64,000 nucleotides of DNA, taken from the NCBI RefSeq assembly GCF_002291425.1, contig NZ_CP014136.1, positions 4,712,001-4,776,000 on the forward strand. Reading direction: 5' to 3'. Source of the stretch: Gibbsiella quercinecans. Lineage in GTDB: Bacteria; Pseudomonadota; Gammaproteobacteria; Enterobacterales; Enterobacteriaceae. Positions 50,622 through 58,755 of the stretch are shown in pieces (position 1 is the first letter of the stretch; each line of letters opens with the position of its first letter). The translations under genes and the position numbers were made by a program. The notes under the pieces were generated by a model. It had not been told where the DNA came from, did not search any database, and worked only from the letters and a program-made list of their open reading frames with translations.

Positions 50622-51371
50622 TTATTTAAACACGTACGCTACCCCGAAGCGGAAACGAAACTGCCGCTCACTGGATTTTGCCGAACGGCTAATGTCGCCA
50701 AAGCTGATATAAGGGCTCCATTCTTTTTGTTCACCCATATTGTAATTAAATTGCAATTCTTGCTCGTAGTTGGTTTTCTTATTGGCGAAAAGATCTTCAT
50801 CACCATGCATGTAGATAATTTTGTAGGTTGTGACCAGATCATTAAAGCGATAACGCAGATAACCATCCACTCGATTAACGGTGCGGTGCTTATTCGTGGT
50901 GCATACCGTGCCCACGGTATTGCAAACATCATCATGCGCGTAGTCGGTTAATTCGATGCGATATAACCCGCCAATCGACCAGCTGTCATTGATTTTATAC
51001 CAGGGTGAAACGCCAAATTTCCATTCGGTGCGTGTTGAGTTGAATTCTGGTTGAAACAGGGGCGAAATAGATAAATTACCGAGCTGATATTTTTTGGCGA
51101 GCGTCATCTCTACCGCGTTTAATACGGTGTCGTTGTAGTATTTGTCCTTGGTGTTGGCGCCGCCGGTTTTAAATTTTGTTTCAACCGCAAACGAAAAATT
51201 TTCTGGCAGCTGTGCGGCGAAGGTTAATTTGTCGTAGTGTGTGCGATCCCGCGCCCGGTAGTCATGTCGATAATCAAATGAAACCTTATTGATAAAGGAT
51301 TCTGCACTGGCCTGGGTGAAAGGAATAACGGTGAGTGTGGCGAAAATTAACGTGCTTTTTAACAGTTCCAT
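50622..51371 (-). CDS. KdgM-family oligogalacturonate porin
   Basis: This encodes a 249-residue outer-membrane protein: signal peptide ending near ASA (residue 23), then amphipathic beta strands with many aromatic residues and a C-terminal Phe-Lys (VAYVFK). The pattern VSFDYRHDYRARDRTHYDKL...FSFAVETKFK resembles KdgM, the 12-strand porin for pectin oligosaccharides. Two cysteines in CNTVGTVC (about 151-158) may form a surface disulphide. It lies downstream of the rhamnogalacturonan lyase gene in the same orientation, with a MITE-like element between, so it may admit the lyase products. Confidence 0.86.
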   Translation of the reverse strand: MELLKSTLIFATLTVIPFTQASAESFINKVSFDYRHDYRARDRTHYDKLTFAAQLPENFSFAVETKFKTGGANTKDKYYNDTVLNAVEMTLAKKYQLGNLSISPLFQPEFNSTRTEWKFGVSPWYKINDSWSIGGLYRIELTDYAHDDVCNTVGTVCTTNKHRTVNRVDGYLRYRFNDLVTTYKIIYMHGDEDLFANKKTNYEQELQFNYNMGEQKEWSPYISFGDISRSAKSSERQFRFRFGVAYVFK

Positions 51372-51416
51372 GTTTTTCCCATTATTAACGATTAAATGAC
51401 AAAGGCTTAATTAAGT

Positions 51417-51626
51417 TACCCAAAATAATTCGAGTTGCAGAAAGGCGGCGACGCAGTGACAAATTCGTCAGGAACGAATTTGCCTGGCCTCTAGCCAGCC
51501 TCCGGTGAGCGACAAATCTGCCGGGAGCAGATTTGAACGCTGCCTGCAGCGGCCCCATCGGGGCGAGGCCCAAGGATGGGCCGAGTAATAAAGCCAACGC
51601 ATCTGCAGCTTGAAGTATGAAGGGTA
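51417..51626 (-). mobile_element. MITE-like element, copy 1 (210 bp)
   Basis: It is bounded by imperfect 24-bp terminal inverted repeats, TACCCAAAATAATTCGAGTTGCAG at the left and the complement of TACCCTTCATACTTCAAGCTGCAG at the right. In between are nested hairpins, one of which forms the segment shared (about 100 bp, nearly identical) with the copy at 59596-59863, which lies in the opposite orientation. No coding sequence. It lies between the lyase and porin genes, 5 bp beyond the lyase stop, and could terminate or stabilise the transcript. Confidence 0.8.
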
Positions 51627-51631
51627 TATTT

Positions 51632-53344
51632 TTATTCGCTCAGCGTGATAACGTCATACATAACACTCCCGCCTTTCAATTCCAGGGAGATTGTATTGTT
51701 GCCTTTTTTAAGCTGTGCCGGTGTTATCGCTATCTGTTCAAAGTGATAGCGGCCGTTTTTTAATGCGCCGCGGTAAATGGTTTTGTCATTCTCATATTTC
51801 AGCGTTTGAATCGTTTTCCCGTTAACCACCACCGCCAGTTCCGGCGCCGTCGGGTTACTCATTGAGCCGTTACTGGCCGCGGCCAGCGCAATATTCAAGT
51901 AATAGGTTTTGTTCTTGGGCTGCATGGCAAAGCGAATATCCCATTTCCCTGGCTTGGTTTGGGCGTAATACCAATCCCGCTGGTAATCGCTACGGCCAAT
52001 GGTAAACGTCAGGTTGGCCGGCACCGCATTCTGCCAGCGGTAATTTCGGGCTTCATGGCCGAGGCGGAATTCGCCGGCCTGGCGGTCTGCCTGGCCGATA
52101 GCCCAGATAACCGGTTTGGCGTGCGGGATCGTGATATCCGGCAAGCGTTGGTGGTTGCCGCTAACGGTGACGGTTTGTTGCGCCAGGATGCCGGGCTGCG
52201 TGCCGCTGTTGGCATACACCGCCAGTTTATATTCCCCTGGCCTGACGTGGCCGATGCTGAACTTGCCTTCGTTATCGGTGACCGCCTGGAAAGAATAACC
52301 CCGCGTCTGAAGATTAATGGCTTCATCCAGGGATGAGGAAAGTATGACGGTCACGGGCCATTGGCTATGTACCTGGCCGTTCAGCGTGGTGCGTTCCAGC
52401 GGATAGCGTTTGTCATCCAGCCAGCGATAGGGCCAGGCGGCTTTTTCGGCCGCTGACCGCCGGCTGGCGTCGTTAAGCATTTGCTGCTGATTACCCTGGT
52501 TGATATACAGCAGCCACGGACCATAGAGTTTTTTCCAGCCGGGGCGGGCGACCATGTCCGGCGTGCCAAAATGCGCGCCGGTCATATAGTTCAGGATGAT
52601 CGCATCCTGGTGCACCAGCAGCTCTTGTTTTAGCGCATCGCCAGAAAAGTACTCCGGGCTGGCGTGAATCAGCCAGGCACCGACGCCATGGCCGAAGACG
52701 CCCCAGAAAGGGAGCGCGTGCAGATAACCGGCAAAGTCATATTTGGAATACACTTCGCCTTGGGGTAAACGCCAGGTTTCATCTTGTACTTTCGGTAATT
52801 GCTCAAGCTGGCCATAAAGCAACGGTTGCCCGGTGCGCACGCCGTTATACAGATGATCAAGCTTGGCGGGATCGAACCGGTAGACGTTGCGCAGCTCACT
52901 GATGACCACGTCTTGCTTTCCCGCATTTTCAGCGACGACATAGCTATAAATACCGCTGATGCCTTTGCGCATAATCAAATGATATTCCAGGCGCAATAAT
53001 CCCCGTTGGTCATCGATATAAGCAATATGCGCCATCTCTGGCCCGTTTTTAATAACGTCAACCCGGTTTGGCGTAAAGTCTTTTACGCCTTTAACGTAAT
53101 AATCCAGATAGGCGCTGCGCTGTTTGCTGGGATCTCTTTCCGCCCCGGAAAGGTGAGTCACGATATTCTCGCCGTTTTTTATAATGCTGGCGGCGCTGCC
53201 GTCTTCGCTGAATTCAACTTTTATCAATCCATTGTCCAGCGTGGTTTTTAGCCCGGAAGTGGTTAATGCAACAGGAGCCGTACAGTGGCCGTAAGGCGAC
53301 AGAATAAATCCAATCAGAAATAACATGCTTTTTTTCACAATCAT
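51632..53344 (-). CDS. rhiE: Secreted rhamnogalacturonan lyase (PL4, RhiE-like)
   Basis: This encodes a 570-residue polysaccharide lyase with a signal peptide (about 1-21). It has the three-domain PL4 layout: a large beta-sandwich catalytic domain (about 25-335), a fibronectin-III-like domain (about 340-415, GYSFQAVTDNEGKFSIGHVRPGEYKLAVYA) and a C-terminal carbohydrate-binding-like jelly roll (about 420-570). It resembles Dickeya RhiE, which cleaves the rhamnose-galacturonate backbone of pectin RG-I by beta-elimination. The porin gene follows after a MITE-like element. A microsatellite and mini-element lie upstream of it. Confidence 0.88.
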   Translation of the reverse strand: MIVKKSMLFLIGFILSPYGHCTAPVALTTSGLKTTLDNGLIKVEFSEDGSAASIIKNGENIVTHLSGAERDPSKQRSAYLDYYVKGVKDFTPNRVDVIKNGPEMAHIAYIDDQRGLLRLEYHLIMRKGISGIYSYVVAENAGKQDVVISELRNVYRFDPAKLDHLYNGVRTGQPLLYGQLEQLPKVQDETWRLPQGEVYSKYDFAGYLHALPFWGVFGHGVGAWLIHASPEYFSGDALKQELLVHQDAIILNYMTGAHFGTPDMVARPGWKKLYGPWLLYINQGNQQQMLNDASRRSAAEKAAWPYRWLDDKRYPLERTTLNGQVHSQWPVTVILSSSLDEAINLQTRGYSFQAVTDNEGKFSIGHVRPGEYKLAVYANSGTQPGILAQQTVTVSGNHQRLPDITIPHAKPVIWAIGQADRQAGEFRLGHEARNYRWQNAVPANLTFTIGRSDYQRDWYYAQTKPGKWDIRFAMQPKNKTYYLNIALAAASNGSMSNPTAPELAVVVNGKTIQTLKYENDKTIYRGALKNGRYHFEQIAITPAQLKKGNNTISLELKGGSVMYDVITLSE

Positions 53345-53524
53345 CCCTCTTGGTGTTAATTGACATTATCAATGCCGTGCGAGCGGTGTTAACGTCATCC
53401 TAAAACCATCTCCAATGGAGACGGTGAGTGTTATTTTAATTTTTAGGCGTGGATAATAATGATGATGAGAAGGGGCCGATATGGCGGGGCCTGCGTCCTG
53501 CTAATGACCATCAGATATCCGTAT

Positions 53525-53566
53525 CTCTACCTCTACCTATACCTATACCTATACCTATACCTATAC
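53525..53566 (+). repeat. Hexanucleotide microsatellite (CTCTAC)2(CTATAC)5
   Basis: Seven tandem hexamers, two CTCTAC and five CTATAC, directly abut and overlap by 3 bp the left end of the mini-element (TACCC...). Its location is about 180 bp upstream of the rhiE start. Copy number could vary by slippage. Confidence 0.9.
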
Positions 53567-53620
53567 CCGGCAAACTTCAGGTTGCAGGCGTGTCGGCTGC
53601 AATCTGAATGATTTTGGCGA
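53564..53620 (+). mobile_element. Minimal MITE-like element (57 bp)
   Basis: Both 24-bp ends of the family (TACCCGGCAAACTTCAGGTTGCAG and CTGCAATCTGAATGATTTTGGCGA) are present, separated by only 9 bp, so it is an internally deleted or ancestral form of the elements at 51.4 and 59.6 kb. Confidence 0.65.
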
Positions 53621-53835
53621 TAGGGGCTTGTGGCGACAACATAGTTAAAGTAGAGGGGAAGGCGGCGATGTACCTTTATGGTATTGCCATGTGGGCGTTT
53701 TATCAGGCAATGATATGAAGGGCGCGCGGATCAGTATCACATAAAATACAATTCGTTATCGCAGAAATTAATGGTTGTCGTAAAAATAACATGCCCATCC
53801 CTGGGCGATGTTTTGGCGGTGGGGCGGGCGCTATT

Positions 53836-54225
53836 TTAGCCGGCCATGGGTTTACGGCCGGCGCTGAGCAGCTTCGGCAGATTAAACTCAATCCAGTCCG
53901 TCAGTTGAATTACCTGCGTATACACTTCCCGCCCTAACGGCGTTAAAGAATATTCGGTATGCGGGGGCACCACCGGCAGGCTTTCACGGTGCACAAACCC
54001 ATCCTTCTCAAACGTCTGCAGCGTTTGCGCCAGCATTTTTTCACTGATGCCGCTGATTCTGCGGCGCAGTTCGCTAAAGCGCAGCGTCTCATCATCCAGC
54101 GCAATCAGCACCAGAATTCCCCAGCGGCTGACAATATGCTGCAGTATCACGCGGGAGGGGCAGTCGGCATCCAGCAGCTTGCCGTACCGAACCGCCGGCA
54201 GGGCCGCACCGTTCTCTTTACGCAT
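53836..54225 (-). CDS. HxlR-family regulator, YtfH-like
   Basis: This encodes a 129-residue winged-helix HxlR regulator that aligns with E. coli YtfH (DADCPSRVILQHIVSRWGILVLIALDDETLRFSELRRRISGISEKMLAQTL). A Cys at residue 20 sits at the position used for redox sensing in the HypR/YodB group. The ATG at 54225 has GGGGA; an upstream ATG at 54237 lacks a site. It is divergent from qorB (160 bp) with a perfect palindrome between, and so probably represses qorB and itself. Confidence 0.87.
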   Translation of the reverse strand: MRKENGAALPAVRYGKLLDADCPSRVILQHIVSRWGILVLIALDDETLRFSELRRRISGISEKMLAQTLQTFEKDGFVHRESLPVVPPHTEYSLTPLGREVYTQVIQLTDWIEFNLPKLLSAGRKPMAG

Positions 54226-54264
54226 CGTTTTCCCCATGACAAATAAAATCAACACTAACAAAAA

Positions 54265-54278
54265 GGTAAGTACTTACC
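54265..54278. promoter_or_regulatory. Palindromic operator between the ytfH-like gene and qorB
   Basis: GGTAAGTACTTACC is a perfect 14-bp palindrome in the divergent control region, 40 bp from the regulator start; such TACTTACC-type sequences fit HxlR operators. Confidence 0.72.
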
Positions 54279-54385
54279 AAAGGATAGTATATCTTTTATA
54301 GTGATTGCCGTACAGAGAAAGCCGGGAATGGCTCCGGCAGTGCAGGACAATCCTGCTTATCACATCACACTGAATAGAGGTTGTT

Positions 54386-55243
54386 ATGATTGCAGTTACA
54401 GGTGCTACCGGCCAACTGGGCCGCCTCGTGATCGAGGCATTGTTGAAAACCGTTCCGGCTAACCAGATTGTCGCCGCCGTACGCAGCCCGGAGAAAGCGC
54501 AGGATCTGGTTAAGCAGGGCCTGGTGGTGCGGCAGGCGGACTACAGCCAGCCGGCCACGTTGCAAGCGGCGTTCCAGGGGGTGAGTAAGCTGCTGCTGAT
54601 CTCATCAAGCGAAGTTGGGCAACGCGCCGCGCAGCACCAGGCGGTGATCGATGCCGCCAAGGCCGCCGGGGTGGAACTGATCGCCTATACCAGCCTGCTG
54701 CACGCGGAAACTTCGCCGCTGCTGCTGGGTGAAGAACACCGCCAGACAGAGGCGGCATTGCAGCAGTCCGGCCTGCCGTTCGTGCTGCTGCGTAATGGCT
54801 GGTATAGCGAAAACTATGCCGCCAGCATTGCGCCGGCGCTGGCTCATGGCGCCTTTATCGGCGCGGCAAAAAACGGGCGTATTGCTTCTGCTGCCCGCGC
54901 AGATTATGCGCTTGCCGCCGCCAAGGTTCTGCAACTGGATGGGCAGGCAGGCAAGGTATACGAGCTGGCCGGCGACGACAGCTACACGCTGGCCGAGTTT
55001 GCCGCAGAGATTGCACACCAGTCCGGCAAGGCAGTTAACTATGTGGACATGCCGCAGGCCGAGTTTGCCGCCGCATTAAAAGGCGCAGGGTTGCCGGCCG
55101 GCCTGGCCGACGTATTGGCCGATTCTGACGTGGGCGCTGCGCAAGGCGCGCTCTATGACGACAGCCATACGCTGAGCCAGTTAATCGGCCGCCCAACCAC
55201 GACCTATCAACAGGTTATCGCCGCTGCGCTGGCCGCGCTGTAA
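54386..55243 (+). CDS. qorB: NAD(P)H:quinone oxidoreductase QorB-like
   Basis: This encodes a 285-residue NmrA/SDR-like protein that closely matches E. coli QorB (YtfG). The dinucleotide motif is VTGATGQLGRLV, and the conserved LLLISSSEVGQR, AYTSLLHAETSPL, LLRNGWYSENY and SGKAVNYVDMPQAEFAAAL blocks are intact. It reduces quinones with NADPH. It is divergent from the HxlR-type regulator, which probably responds to quinones or disulphide stress. Confidence 0.9.
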   Translation: MIAVTGATGQLGRLVIEALLKTVPANQIVAAVRSPEKAQDLVKQGLVVRQADYSQPATLQAAFQGVSKLLLISSSEVGQRAAQHQAVIDAAKAAGVELIAYTSLLHAETSPLLLGEEHRQTEAALQQSGLPFVLLRNGWYSENYAASIAPALAHGAFIGAAKNGRIASAARADYALAAAKVLQLDGQAGKVYELAGDDSYTLAEFAAEIAHQSGKAVNYVDMPQAEFAAALKGAGLPAGLADVLADSDVGAAQGALYDDSHTLSQLIGRPTTTYQQVIAAALAAL

Positions 55244-55250
55244 CCGCTTG

Positions 55251-55269
55251 CGGGGGCTCAAGGCCCCCG
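55251..55269. terminator. Hairpin between qorB and the ABC ATPase gene
   Basis: CGGGGGC-TCAAG-GCCCCCG lies between convergent genes, 7 nt after the qorB stop. There is no T-run on either side. Confidence 0.55.
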
Positions 55270-55274
55270 TCATA

Positions 55275-56033
55275 TCAGGCAACGCTGGCCCCAGGTTGTT
55301 CCAGCAGTTCACAAAGCAACTGGCGCTGTTGTTGCAGCGCCTGGCCGGTGCGCGCCCGGGGCCACGACAGCTCGACCGGCAAAACATGGCGGATACGCCC
55401 CGGCCGCGGGGACATCACTACAATGCGGTCTGCCAGAAACAGCGCTTCTTCCACATCGTGGGTCACCAGTAAAATGCTCAGATTGGTTTGCCGGCGAATG
55501 GCCGCCAGGCTGTCCTGCAACTGCTGGCGGGTGAGCGCGTCCAGCGCGCCGAACGGTTCATCCAGCAGCAGAATGGTGGGCTGCGCCGCCAGCCCGCGGG
55601 CGATGGCCACACGCTGCGCCATCCCTCCCGATAGCTGGTGCGGCCAGGCCTGCGCAAACCCCTCCAATCCCATCATCGCCAGGTAATGCGCCACCTGGCG
55701 GGCGGTTTCCTGCGGCGGCAAATGCTGTTGCTCCATGCCGAGCGCGATGTTATCCGCTACCGTCAGCCAGGGGAACAGCCGCGCTTCCTGGAACACCAGG
55801 CTCACCCGCGGCGGAATGCCGTGCAGCGGGCGGCCGTTAACCGTGATCTGCCCATGTTCGGCTTGCTCAAGCCCGGCGGCCAGCCGCAGCAGGGTGGATT
55901 TGCCACAGCCGCTGGCGCCGATAATCGCCACCAGTTCGCCCGGGGCGAGCGCCAGGTTGATCTCCTGCAGGGCAGGGAGCGCCTGGCCGTTGACGGTAAA
56001 AAACTTACTGATATGGCTAAATTGCAGCGACAT
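55275..56033 (-). CDS. ABC importer ATPase (SsuB/TauB-type)
   Basis: This encodes a 252-residue ATPase with Walker A GASGCGKST, Q-loop LVFQEARLFPW, signature LSGGMAQR, Walker [13 protein letters not shown] and switch His VTHDVEEA, all as in the sulfonate/taurine/nitrate family. It is last of the leftward operon tonB-exbB-exbD-permease-ATPase, starting 18 nt after the permease stop. The binding protein is probably the one divergently encoded at 60226. Confidence 0.88.
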   Translation of the reverse strand: MSLQFSHISKFFTVNGQALPALQEINLALAPGELVAIIGASGCGKSTLLRLAAGLEQAEHGQITVNGRPLHGIPPRVSLVFQEARLFPWLTVADNIALGMEQQHLPPQETARQVAHYLAMMGLEGFAQAWPHQLSGGMAQRVAIARGLAAQPTILLLDEPFGALDALTRQQLQDSLAAIRRQTNLSILLVTHDVEEALFLADRIVVMSPRPGRIRHVLPVELSWPRARTGQALQQQRQLLCELLEQPGASVA

Positions 56034-56051
56034 AGCGGCTCCGTAAGGTTA

Positions 56052-57638
56052 TCAGTGAAAGCGCCAGGCGGTGAGGCGGCGTTCCGCCAGCGCAATGGCC
56101 TTGGCGGAAAGCGCCGCCACCAGCGCTATCAGCGCCACGCCGGCGAGAATGCGATCGGCCGCCAGCAATTGCTGGGCGCGCATCATCATGCTGCCTAGCC
56201 CGTCGCCGGACGAGATAAAATATTCCGCGCCGATGGTGCCGACCCAGGCATGCATCAGCCCCAGCCGCAGCCCGGAAAACAGCGCCGGCAGCATGCCGGG
56301 CAGCACCAGTTTGCGCAGGCGCTGGCCTGGCGTCAGTTGCAGAATGCGGCTCACCTCCTGCAGCATCGGCGGCAACTGGGCAATGCCCTGATGGGTGGCC
56401 AGCAGCACCGGGAAGAACGTCGCCAGCGCGATGAATACGATTTTGGCCATTTCTCCCAGGCCGAACCAGGCGGTCAGCAGTGGCAGCCAGGCGAACACCG
56501 CCACGCTGCGCAGGGCGGAAAGCAGCGGGCTGAACAGCCGATCGGCCATCGGCCAACTGCCGAGCAACCCGCCGGCCAGCATGCCGGCCGCGCTGCCCAA
56601 CGCAAAGCCCTGTAGCATACGGAACAGGCTGGCGGCCAGATCGCCCGCCAGCGTGCCGTTGAACAGGCCGTCGAACAGCGTGCGCCCGACGGCCGCCGGG
56701 GCCGGCAGGAAGGCGCTAGCCAACAGGCCGTGAGCGGCGGCAAACTGCCAGAGTGCCGCCAGCAGCAACGGCACCACCCAACCCGTCAGGGAAAAGCCCG
56801 CCGCCGGGGTGCGCAGGTTATCCGGGCTGATCACCTGCGCCGGCCAGTGCACCCAGCGCCGGGTCAGCCACAGCAGGCCTTTTTCACCGAGGAAGCCAAA
56901 CGCGCCGATCACGAAAATGCAGACAAACACCAGATCCAGCATAAACAGCTGCCGGCTTTGCACCAGCAGATAACCCAGCCCTTCGCTTGAAGCCAGCAGT
57001 TCCACGGCGATCAGCGCTACCCACCCTTGCGAAAAGGCCAGCCGTACCCCGGTCATCAGGTAGGGCAGCATCGCCGGCAGGATCAGGCGGCGCACAAACG
57101 CCAGCGGCGGCAGGCGCAGGCTGCGCGCCGCTTCATACAGTTTTTGCGGCGTTTGCTGGATGCCGATGCAGGTATACAGCGCCACCGGCACCGCCACCGA
57201 TTTGATTAAAATGGTCAGCTTGAGCGCTTCGCCAATCCCCAGCGCCAGCATCAGCAGTGGGATCCACGCCAGGGTAGGGATCTGCACCAGCACGGTAAAA
57301 ATCGGCATTAACAGGCGGTTGGCGAACGGGCTTAGGCCAAACAGGGCACCAAGCGCCAGCCCGGTGAAAATGCCGCCGGCCAGCCCCACCGCCAGGCGCC
57401 ACAGGCTAATGGGCAGCTCATGAATCAGTTCTTCCGGGATAAAGGCCTGCGCGCTGTCGAACACCACCGCCGGCGAAGGCAAAATTTGCGCCGACATCCA
57501 GCCGTGGCTGCTGGCCAGCCACCAGCCGCCCAACAGCAGCAACGGCACCAGCAGAGCGTAGTAGCCCGCTGCCGCCGCAGCGGCAGAAAAAGGAAGCGGG
57601 GGCGCGGCGTTGGCCGGCAAAGCATTTTTACGCATCAT
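56052..57638 (-). CDS. Fused double permease of a SsuC/TauC-type ABC importer
   Basis: This encodes a 528-residue protein that is twice the usual length of SsuC/TauC permeases (about 260). Two homologous halves each carry six helices and an EAA loop: the first near residue 167 (EAARSLRLPPLAFVRRLILP), the second near residue 434 (EVSRILQLTPGQRLRKLVLP). The linker lies near residues 262-275. It would form the complete transmembrane pathway as one chain, where most related importers use a homodimer. It is 12 nt downstream of exbD and 18 nt upstream of the ATPase gene. The ligand is unknown. Confidence 0.88.
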   Translation of the reverse strand: MMRKNALPANAAPPLPFSAAAAAAGYYALLVPLLLLGGWWLASSHGWMSAQILPSPAVVFDSAQAFIPEELIHELPISLWRLAVGLAGGIFTGLALGALFGLSPFANRLLMPIFTVLVQIPTLAWIPLLMLALGIGEALKLTILIKSVAVPVALYTCIGIQQTPQKLYEAARSLRLPPLAFVRRLILPAMLPYLMTGVRLAFSQGWVALIAVELLASSEGLGYLLVQSRQLFMLDLVFVCIFVIGAFGFLGEKGLLWLTRRWVHWPAQVISPDNLRTPAAGFSLTGWVVPLLLAALWQFAAAHGLLASAFLPAPAAVGRTLFDGLFNGTLAGDLAASLFRMLQGFALGSAAGMLAGGLLGSWPMADRLFSPLLSALRSVAVFAWLPLLTAWFGLGEMAKIVFIALATFFPVLLATHQGIAQLPPMLQEVSRILQLTPGQRLRKLVLPGMLPALFSGLRLGLMHAWVGTIGAEYFISSGDGLGSMMMRAQQLLAADRILAGVALIALVAALSAKAIALAERRLTAWRFH

Positions 57639-57650
57639 GGCTAAGCAGGC

Positions 57651-58052
57651 TTATTTTTGTGTTAGCAGCGACAGGCGGGTAATGCCTGCCTTTTCCAGAT
57701 CGGCCAGCAGCCCGGCGACGATGCCGTAGTTGGCGCTCTGCTCGGCCTGCACCTGCACAATCAGGTTGCTATTGGCGGCTTTCTCCTGCGCCAGACGCTG
57801 CACCAGTTGTTCGCGCTCAATCGCCTCTTTATTGATAAAAAACTGCTGTTCGCCGTTGATGCTGACCACCAGCGGATCCTGCTGTTCGGCCGGCGCCACC
57901 GCCGCGGTTTTGGGCAGTTGGATCGGGATGGCGTTGGTCAGCATCGGCGCGGTCACGATAAACACCACCAGCAATACCAGCATGACATCCACTAACGGCG
58001 TGATGTTCATTTCACTCATCACGTCTTCGTTGTTTTGCGAGGAAAACGCCAT
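57651..58052 (-). CDS. ExbD-like proton channel subunit
   Basis: This encodes a 133-residue protein with a cytoplasmic N-terminus, one helix (ITPLVDVMLVLLVVFIV) containing the essential Asp of ExbD, and a periplasmic domain. Its ATG directly follows the exbB TAA, so the two are translationally coupled. It works with ExbB and TonB in harnessing the proton gradient. The order tonB-exbB-exbD is unlike the split housekeeping loci of enterics. Confidence 0.93.
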   Translation of the reverse strand: MAFSSQNNEDVMSEMNITPLVDVMLVLLVVFIVTAPMLTNAIPIQLPKTAAVAPAEQQDPLVVSINGEQQFFINKEAIEREQLVQRLAQEKAANSNLIVQVQAEQSANYGIVAGLLADLEKAGITRLSLLTQK

Positions 58053-58745
58053 TTACACCGCCTCCCGCATGTTTTTGACTTCGAAAGGCGTGGGGCTGCC
58101 GCTCACCTGAAAGCCCTGAGCCTGCATCACGCTGTAAATGTCGTGGGCAAAATCGTCCATATCGGCCACTGCCAGCTTCAGGCGGCGCAGGAAATAGTTG
58201 TAGATCAGCACCGCCGGCACGGCGACCGCGATCCCGATACCGGTAGCGATCAGCGCATTGCCGATCGGCCCGGCCACCGTATCCAGGCTGGCAGAGCCGG
58301 TCTGGCCGATACTCTGCAAGGCGGCCATAATTCCCCATACGGTGCCGAACAGGCCAATAAACGGCGAGGTGCTGCCGATGCTGGCGAGGATCGCCAGGCC
58401 GCTTTCCAGCGAACGGCGCTCACGTTGGATCTGCTGTTGCAGTGCGCGCTCTACCCGGTCCGGTAATTGGGCGTCGAGCGTTTTGCGCCCCTGTAGGTGC
58501 GCCGGCGCATCCAGCGCGGCCAGGGCCAACTGGGCCAGCGCGCCGGTGCGTTGGCTCTCGTTCAGCGCCTGGTGCAGATCCTCCTGCTGCCAGAACAGCT
58601 GTTTAAAGCGCTTATCGCGGCGCTGCTGGCGCAGGTATTGCGCCAACTTGAGCAGGGCGATGAACCAGGTTAATACCGAGAAAAACAGCAGCAGCAGGAT
58701 AACGGCGCCCTCAGGGGAAGCCAGTTCAATGTGTCCGAGCGTCAT
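58053..58745 (-). CDS. ExbB-like proton channel subunit
   Basis: This encodes a 230-residue MotA/TolQ/ExbB-family protein with three membrane helices, the last two forming GSTSPFIGLFGTVWGIMAAL and GNALIATGIGIAVAVPAVLIY. It starts 10 nt downstream of the tonB-like gene stop and is coupled to exbD. It forms the pentameric motor with ExbD that energises the TonB encoded upstream. Confidence 0.93.
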   Translation of the reverse strand: MTLGHIELASPEGAVILLLLFFSVLTWFIALLKLAQYLRQQRRDKRFKQLFWQQEDLHQALNESQRTGALAQLALAALDAPAHLQGRKTLDAQLPDRVERALQQQIQRERRSLESGLAILASIGSTSPFIGLFGTVWGIMAALQSIGQTGSASLDTVAGPIGNALIATGIGIAVAVPAVLIYNYFLRRLKLAVADMDDFAHDIYSVMQAQGFQVSGSPTPFEVKNMREAV

Positions 58746-58755
58746 AACCTATACC

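Larger units (their letters stand above)
53345..53835. other. Intergenic region upstream of rhiE
   Basis: This 491-bp gap holds a seven-unit hexamer array (53525-53566) and a 57-bp mini-element (53564-53620). The rest, including the rhiE promoter side, has no recognised operator. Confidence 0.5.

Noticed and set aside
53525-53566. Tandem hexamers considered as a CRISPR fragment
   Set aside because: There are no spacers; units are contiguous 6-mers with no cas gene in the window.
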